Source of the DNA: Anaerolineales bacterium
GTDB lineage: Bacteria > Chloroflexota > Anaerolineae > Anaerolineales > Villigracilaceae
Assembly (NCBI GenBank): GCA_025938055.1
Contig: JAICQC010000121.1
Span: forward strand, 1 to 11,039
Reading direction: 5' to 3'
DNA length: 11,039 bases
Shown here: one piece after another, positions 8,301 to 11,039 of the stretch
Position numbering within the stretch: the stretch's first letter is position 1
How the letters are laid out: the number at the start of each line of letters is the position of its first letter
The notes under the pieces: model-generated
The model's input: the letters and a program-made list of their open reading frames with translations, nothing else
What the model was told of the DNA's origin: nothing
Databases searched by the model: none
Program-made: the position numbers and the translations under genes

Positions 8301-9809
8301 GCGGCGCAAAGCATCCGAACGCATAGCGCGCTGACGGGTCCGTTCGACAATAAAGGAGTTTTCAATGATCCCAGCCGCCTGATCGGCGACCGTGCTGATC
8401 AAACGCAGTTCCGTATCGGAGAATTCCGCGGAAGGCTGCTGATGATTGGAAAGCTGGAGGTAACCCACAAAGCGGTCGCCCGCGACGAGCGGCGCGAGCA
8501 CCGATTCCCGCAGGCTGGCTGCCTGTGCAAGGTTTTGCAGACCCAGCTTCTGCCAGGTTTCGTCCTGCGCGGCGGTATGTGTGACCATCAACTTGTGTTC
8601 GGATAAGATCGCCTCGGCCGGACTGTCGCGTTCGATGGTTGTGCGATAAATCTCTACGATATGGGTTGGCAAACCTTGGAATGGAATGTGCCCTTCGAGC
8701 GTCCGCTTGTTTTCGTCATATAAAAGAAACCCAAGAATATCCACGGAGAAGAGCGGAGCAATGGTTTCCACCAAACGGCTGATAAGGTGGGTGTAATCCT
8801 GAGAGGCACTGAATACCTGGGCAAGATTGGCAAGGCTGGTCAACTCGGCGGCGCGGCTCTGTTCACTGGCAAACACCAGTGCATTGCGGATGCCGTAAGC
8901 GGCTTGCGTCGAGACGAGCTGCACAAGGTCATAATCATGCTGTCCCAGCACACCAGAGGATAAATGACCGATCTCCAATGTGCCTACCAGTCGTTGATCG
9001 GCAAGTAGTGGCACACCCAAATAGGACTGCACCGGTGAACTGCCGTTCATTTTGGGTAAGGCAGGGTCAGGGATCTGTGTATCAGGGACGAGCAAAGGCT
9101 TCTGGCGAGTGTGCAGCATGCTGGTCAGTCCGCCAAATTGCGAATGGGAGGCGCGAACTGAGCGGGAGGAGCCGGATGATTCCAGTGTGTATGGGATAAG
9201 AGCCTGCGCGGTTTCATCCCAGACCTTGACTTCCAACACATCCGCGGGGACGAGGTGTGAGATGTTCAGCAGGATGGCGTATAAGGTATCCTCCAGGTCT
9301 AAGCTGGCAGATACATTCGTGCCAAAATCTGAAACGACCCTCAGGATGGAAGAATCGGTACTGACTTCATCCAGGCTTGTGGAAAGCTCCACGCTACGCA
9401 TGGAGATCAGCATTAATGGATAGGGTCCGGGGATTTGATAGGAAGTTGCATCTGTAAGCCGCCCTCCCACAGAGAGTCGCTTCTGCCCCTGCCGCGCGCA
9501 TAAGTTAAGGAAATCTTCTGCAGGACGCGCCCGGCGGATCAATCGTTCCAGGTCGGGTTGTTCCTCCTCGTGCACGCCAAACCACTCACGTGCCAGGTCG
9601 TTGACATATTCGACTCGCCCACCCACCTGGACGATCAACACAGCTTCATTTAATGGAGATGCATCGATGGAGGAAAAAGTGGTTGCGCCTTCAGAGGCAG
9701 TCGAGGCATTACGCGGCAACTTGCGTAACCAGATCACAAACAGCACCGGCACAACAAGTGCCAGCGCAAGGATCACCAACGCAAGTCCCACTTCCAACCC
9801 GGCAAACAT
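2382..9809 (-). CDS. Giant multi-GAF sensor histidine kinase (2475 residues, eleven GAF domains)
   Basis: One membrane helix (about 7-28) is followed by a PAS-like domain (about 52-140) and eleven GAF domains at roughly 171-310, 340-486, 514-660, 693-822, 856-1017, 1086-1227, 1252-1404, 1429-1569, 1602-1740, 1765-1907 and 1953-2096. Each ends in the GAF signature of a VPL-type strand, then G-V-L, then a helix of type QAAVALENARLF. The sixth and ninth lack the usual glycine in that strand pair and look diverged. Short, probably helical linkers join them. A PAS domain (about 2117-2235) precedes HisKA with His2251 in SHELRTP, and a complete HATPase: N box N2368/N2372, G1 DNGVGI 2402-2407, F box 2415-2422, G2 GTGLGL 2432-2437. 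The kinase should be active and phosphorylate the neighbouring receivers. The bulk is cytoplasmic, tethered by the N-terminus. AGGTGA lies 9 bases before the ATG. Typical histidine kinases are 350-900 residues long. The GAF ligands cannot be predicted. Confidence 0.96.
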   Translation of the reverse strand: MFAGLEVGLALVILALALVVPVLFVIWLRKLPRNASTASEGATTFSSIDASPLNEAVLIVQVGGRVEYVNDLAREWFGVHEEEQPDLERLIRRARPAEDFLNLCARQGQKRLSVGGRLTDATSYQIPGPYPLMLISMRSVELSTSLDEVSTDSSILRVVSDFGTNVSASLDLEDTLYAILLNISHLVPADVLEVKVWDETAQALIPYTLESSGSSRSVRASHSQFGGLTSMLHTRQKPLLVPDTQIPDPALPKMNGSSPVQSYLGVPLLADQRLVGTLEIGHLSSGVLGQHDYDLVQLVSTQAAYGIRNALVFASEQSRAAELTSLANLAQVFSASQDYTHLISRLVETIAPLFSVDILGFLLYDENKRTLEGHIPFQGLPTHIVEIYRTTIERDSPAEAILSEHKLMVTHTAAQDETWQKLGLQNLAQAASLRESVLAPLVAGDRFVGYLQLSNHQQPSAEFSDTELRLISTVADQAAGIIENSFIVERTRQRAMRSDALRRIASLAASTATLDEVLRFSAQELAHLFQSDLAAIFLVDEQIGELRLHRDSVVGASEEAIDALARLHVEDPQYRHTVSGSQKPYLSGRLSFDRNILPVYRPLVNILQVESAIIVPLVVHDRSLGELMLGSRKTEFFNTYDLQVISTAAGQLAAAIENETRSSQTDESLRRRVEQLVSIARVSRELNSMVDLPSLLDVVRDESLRTTRAECGAILLFDTDSTSYPPPVTLSLGCPLPKTFSPLDQKAIETGDPQLIADYLLSDDAPIHDGVRSALIVPILSQGRTAGLIHLHSGRPGFFDQAALEVIQTLASQAAVALGNVRRYQEQRQHTEFLRRRAEALTKFTEVSHVLNFEQPLDQSLRIIANSVREATPFQAVLISIYERETGLLRRIAGVGFPPETLNELMSRKQPLTSILQMLKPQFRISRSYFIPVDEAPIIPADVHMVTLDLANRTGKSSDTWDPDDFLITPLEDEQGAPLGLISFDAPRDGLRPDRATIEALESFAAQASLVIANHLRFTELRSKVDSLNSGMQRQQRLISLTQNDLPILLRKDLDQTIAIQNLNQRSQRVRAGLAITESVSRQLDASSALQALGRETLTQLGMSVAMVAEATHEGPRLIHVLGNVPRATSPEALFGQRNPLRACLQSGEAILISNLDEDLEWRDTPLLSALRVKSLICLPIKIDKKAVAAMLAVSPEPMPSFTDEDLQVYHQIARQTSVILQNISLLNETRRRLQEVNLLLDFSRQLRGLDPERIVRALLESARRALYAAHAGVVLVWDEPSSQLVPKAVSGYADNETMKRIGYRPGESLPGQVFESKRPMRVDEVQFTRDYVFSTEGLLLYRQATGGRLPVSSLLIPIQLGEQSVGVLVLDNFNTPGAFTPEDETLLLSLSQQVGLSLQNVRLVQTTQERAAQLEALTNAATTFTASLESNQLIASLLDQLEPVIRYDTATLWLREKDRLVVSAARGFPDMERRLGLTIAVEDSTLFKEMIRTGQGILVGDVRQDPRFPPLEAPRLSWLGVPLISKNEVIGVLALEKWQSHFYNREHLQVGTTFASQAAVALENARLFKESLSRATELDQRSQRLGLLNRFSSALSGLLDEDKILQLTAQELIDALNAASASVVVLERGNAIWKYALPQPNSRLPQQLPEAPIFQRLQESLGVFTTDNVSAESDLASLNNLLGKETKSLLILPLVSSANLRALIFIHQNRAVRFSLTEIELARTLTNQASIALENARLYQSTLSTAARFSVLNQASYQVSTNLDPEQIYVAVHKAAQRLMPVESFVISLLDEETNEIEGVYLVDEDKRAPITRIPRDQGLSGQVISSGQPMLLQGAETVEEMDSVVYGKADTPLSILAVPMTLSGRTIGMLSAQSYHSNVYTEDDLQILSTLANQAAVAIQNGRLFNETERLARELEMRVVERTAQLQREQQNTETLLRILTEVSSSLDLDRALNRTLALLNDAIGAEQGTIMLLNADDNLLHYRAGYGYLTDKVAAEGRGFRLKIGEGLAGWVVERREPALIHDLFDDTRWVKTSASSREHRSAIAMPLLVAEDVIGVLMVFHRKPNYFSPELLNMVKAIAGQVAVSINNAHLYELIRDQAERLGSMLRREQEDASRSQAILEAVADGVLVTGPNNRISFLNQSAAQILDLEPGRVIGQSLDVFGGLFGKSASTWMETIRNWSEGPISYEPGDTFAEQLDLENGRIVLVHLAPVIFQNDFLGTVSIFRDITHEVEVDRLKSEFVATVSHELRTPMTSIRGYVDVLLMGAAGAVNENQTHFLNIIKNNTERLNILVNDLLDVSRIESGRVTLSPQALDLREIAEDVIGDVLRRSQEENRPMALSLDAPKKLPHVFGDVERVRQILGNLVDNAYHYTPENGTINVRIHTPNGGKEVQVDVKDNGVGISLEDQARVFERFYRGEHPLVLATPGTGLGLSIVKQIVEMHKGRIWMKSSGVPGDGSTFSFTLPIYERQ

Positions 9810-9823
9810 CCTCTAATATCACC

Positions 9824-10723
9824 TTATCCGCCAGCCGCGGTATCCTGGCGACGAGCTTCCGCCGCAAGTTCAGTAATCTCACGAATATCAGCAAACGAGT
9901 GGGCACTCGGTGACACGATACCGACAGACATGGTCATAAAGGGAACCTTTACGGTCGTCCCCTCAGCGGTTGGCGCCTGCACAAATCCCTGCTGGCGGTC
10001 AATAAAGTTATAGTGCGTCTGCACCTCGGTATCGAAGCGTTCCTTGAGGCGGTTCTTGATGGCTTCAGCCTTTTCCTCGGTCGTGATGATGATGAAATTA
10101 TCACCGCCCGCGTGACCGATAAAGTCCGAGGTGGTTCCAAGCTCATCCACGATTTCACCGATCATCATGGAAGTAAAACGAAGCACATCATCGCCAGCCA
10201 CAAACCCGTAGACATCCTTAAAGGGCTCAAAGTTGTTAACGCGCGCATCGAGTAGCGCCCAGCTTTTTTCGCGGATGATGCGGCGTAAATGATCTTCGAT
10301 GAGTCGTCCCGCGGGCCGTCCAGAACGAGGGTCGGTTAGGCTCTCCCGTTCCGCGCGCTTGATCGCGCCCTGCACCCGTAGCTTGAGTTCCTCGATGTCG
10401 AACGGCTTGGTAATGTAATCATCCGCGCCCAACTCCAGTCCCTGGAGCTTGTCGCTGCGCTCATCCTTCTGCGTCAGGAAAATCACAGGGATATGGCTGG
10501 TGCGCATATTGGTGCGCAGATTGCGGCAGACCTCATAGCCATCGATATCCGGAAGCATGATGTCCAGAACGATCAAATGTGGCAACACTTGTTTCGTTTT
10601 TTCCAGCGCATCCTTACCGCGCACAGCCACATCGACGTCGAAGTCCATCCCGCTGAAGTAGATCTTCAGCATGTTACCGATATCAAGATCATCTTCCACA
10701 ACCAACAGGCGGGCTTTTCCCAT
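9824..10723 (-). CDS. Response regulator with degenerate GGDEF-like output domain
   Basis: The 299-residue protein has an N-terminal receiver (1-120) with acidic residues E10-D12, phosphoacceptor D54 in IVLDIMLPD, T84 and K106. A GGDEF-fold domain (about 128-295) follows: ESLTDPRSGRPAGRLIEDHLRR corresponds to the LTGLxNR start, VNNFEPFKDVYGF to the DxDxFKxINDxxGH segment, and AGGDNF (205-210) to the GGDEF loop. Aligned by eye, the first metal aspartate is Arg161, the guanine-binding Asn is Lys169, the GH histidine is Phe174, and GGDEF reads GGDNF (206-210). Cyclic-di-GMP synthesis is therefore unlikely; the domain may bind a nucleotide or a protein. The start at 10723 (MGKARLLVVEDD) has GGAGG 6 bases upstream; the longer frame from 10795 overlaps the preceding gene and adds non-receiver residues. 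It is 14 bases ahead of the kinase gene and a probable substrate of that kinase. Confidence 0.9.
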   Translation of the reverse strand: MGKARLLVVEDDLDIGNMLKIYFSGMDFDVDVAVRGKDALEKTKQVLPHLIVLDIMLPDIDGYEVCRNLRTNMRTSHIPVIFLTQKDERSDKLQGLELGADDYITKPFDIEELKLRVQGAIKRAERESLTDPRSGRPAGRLIEDHLRRIIREKSWALLDARVNNFEPFKDVYGFVAGDDVLRFTSMMIGEIVDELGTTSDFIGHAGGDNFIIITTEEKAEAIKNRLKERFDTEVQTHYNFIDRQQGFVQAPTAEGTTVKVPFMTMSVGIVSPSAHSFADIREITELAAEARRQDTAAGG

Positions 10724-10736
10724 AAGCAGCCTCCAA

Positions 10737-11039
10737 TCACATGTGCGCCGGGCGCAAATTGCGAGCTTTCTTCGCATTGCGGCGCACGTTTTCAATATGT
10801 TGTTCTGTTACTTGGCGTTCGAACGAGCGGAATCCGCTCAAGCGAAAACCATGCTTCTTTGCCATGGCACTGATCTCTTCCACACGTGCCCTTGTCAGAT
10901 GCTTGCCCAACGTATAGTCCTCGAATCGGCCTTCCAGAGCCAGAGCGATCGTCTCAGCCATGCAGGCATACGCCTTGCCCGGAGGAAAACCAAAATTAAA
11001 GTGGAAATCAACGGATCCTGGCACATCGACCATTCCTCC
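10737..11039 (-). CDS. C-terminal part of a COG5322-type oxidoreductase (acyl-ACP reductase-like), cut by window edge
   Basis: One hundred residues are visible to a TGA at 10737-10739. The frame stays open to the window edge (two Gly codons precede the Met at 11033), so the gene very likely starts outside. The segment DVPGSVDFHFNFGFPPGKAYACMAE, followed by ALALEGRFEDYTLG, an ISAMAKKHGF helix and GFRSFERQ, matches my memory of the C-terminus of the COG5322 family (predicted amino-acid dehydrogenases), which includes the cyanobacterial fatty-aldehyde-forming acyl-ACP reductase with its similar FACFAEAMLLEFEGW...HGF ending. The Rossmann domain is out of view, so substrate and cofactor cannot be judged, and non-cyanobacterial members are mostly of unknown function. 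The C-terminal tail is rich in Arg and Lys. It ends 13 bases before the response regulator, so it may be the upstream part of the same operon. Without a search the family call is moderate. Confidence 0.6.
   Translation of the reverse strand, partial: GGMVDVPGSVDFHFNFGFPPGKAYACMAETIALALEGRFEDYTLGKHLTRARVEEISAMAKKHGFRLSGFRSFERQVTEQHIENVRRNAKKARNLRPAHM

Noticed and set aside
3522..9299. GAF domains as bilin-binding phytochrome modules
   Set aside because: The few cysteines (for example at residues 711, 734, 1144, 1178) do not sit in a recognisable phytochrome or cyanobacteriochrome chromophore motif, and no PHY domain is evident.
10724..10795. Upstream extension of the GGDEF-like regulator to an ATG at 10795
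   Set aside because: It would overlap the end of the preceding gene and add 24 residues unlike any receiver; MGKARLLVVEDD at 10723 has a GGAGG site at proper distance.
1..11039. CRISPR array, tRNA, rRNA, insertion sequence or phage elements
   Set aside because: I saw no regularly spaced repeats, tRNA-like cloverleaf, rRNA segments, transposase motifs or terminal repeats; coding on one strand fills almost the whole window.

Overview
The window looks like chromosomal DNA of a bacterium of the Chloroflexota, probably class Anaerolineae. This is an inference from the mid-50s GC content, a very long multi-GAF histidine kinase, variant receiver/GGDEF-like regulators, and a lipoprotein-type thiamine-binding protein behind a TPP riboswitch. 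No marker gene is present to prove it. Every gene I can support is on the minus strand, so transcription runs from position 11039 towards 1.

Region 1 (11039 to 1211) is a tightly packed signalling gene cluster. In transcription order it holds the C-terminal end of an oxidoreductase resembling COG5322 / acyl-ACP reductase; a response regulator with a degenerate GGDEF-like output domain; a 2475-residue hybrid-free sensor histidine kinase with one N-terminal membrane helix, a PAS-like domain, eleven consecutive GAF domains, a second PAS domain and a complete HisKA/HATPase core; a stand-alone CheY-like receiver; and an alpha/beta-hydrolase-fold protein whose nucleophile serine is replaced by glycine. 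The gaps are 13, 14, 7 and 3 bases, so these genes are probably one operon whose promoter lies outside the window. The likely logic is that the kinase integrates several signals and phosphorylates one or both receivers. The inactive-looking hydrolase, translated from a TTG codon directly behind the receiver, could be a ligand-binding partner. The last two statements are inference.

Region 2 (1210 to 897) is a 314-base non-coding stretch that starts a second transcription unit. It contains a near-consensus sigma-70 promoter, a well-conserved TPP riboswitch, an intrinsic terminator with a matching antiterminator, and one further hairpin just ahead of the next gene. This is a complete transcription-attenuation control of thiamine genes.

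Region 3 (896 to 1) holds thiamine pyrophosphokinase (thiN) followed after 13 bases by a thiamine ABC-transporter lipoprotein (thiB-like) cut by the window edge. Together they take up thiamine and convert it to TPP, which would shut the unit off through the riboswitch.

The most noteworthy points are the eleven-GAF kinase, two signalling partners that both appear to have lost their catalytic residues (GGDEF-like domain and hydrolase), the in-frame arrangement of receiver and hydrolase separated by a single stop codon, and the clearly readable riboswitch expression platform.
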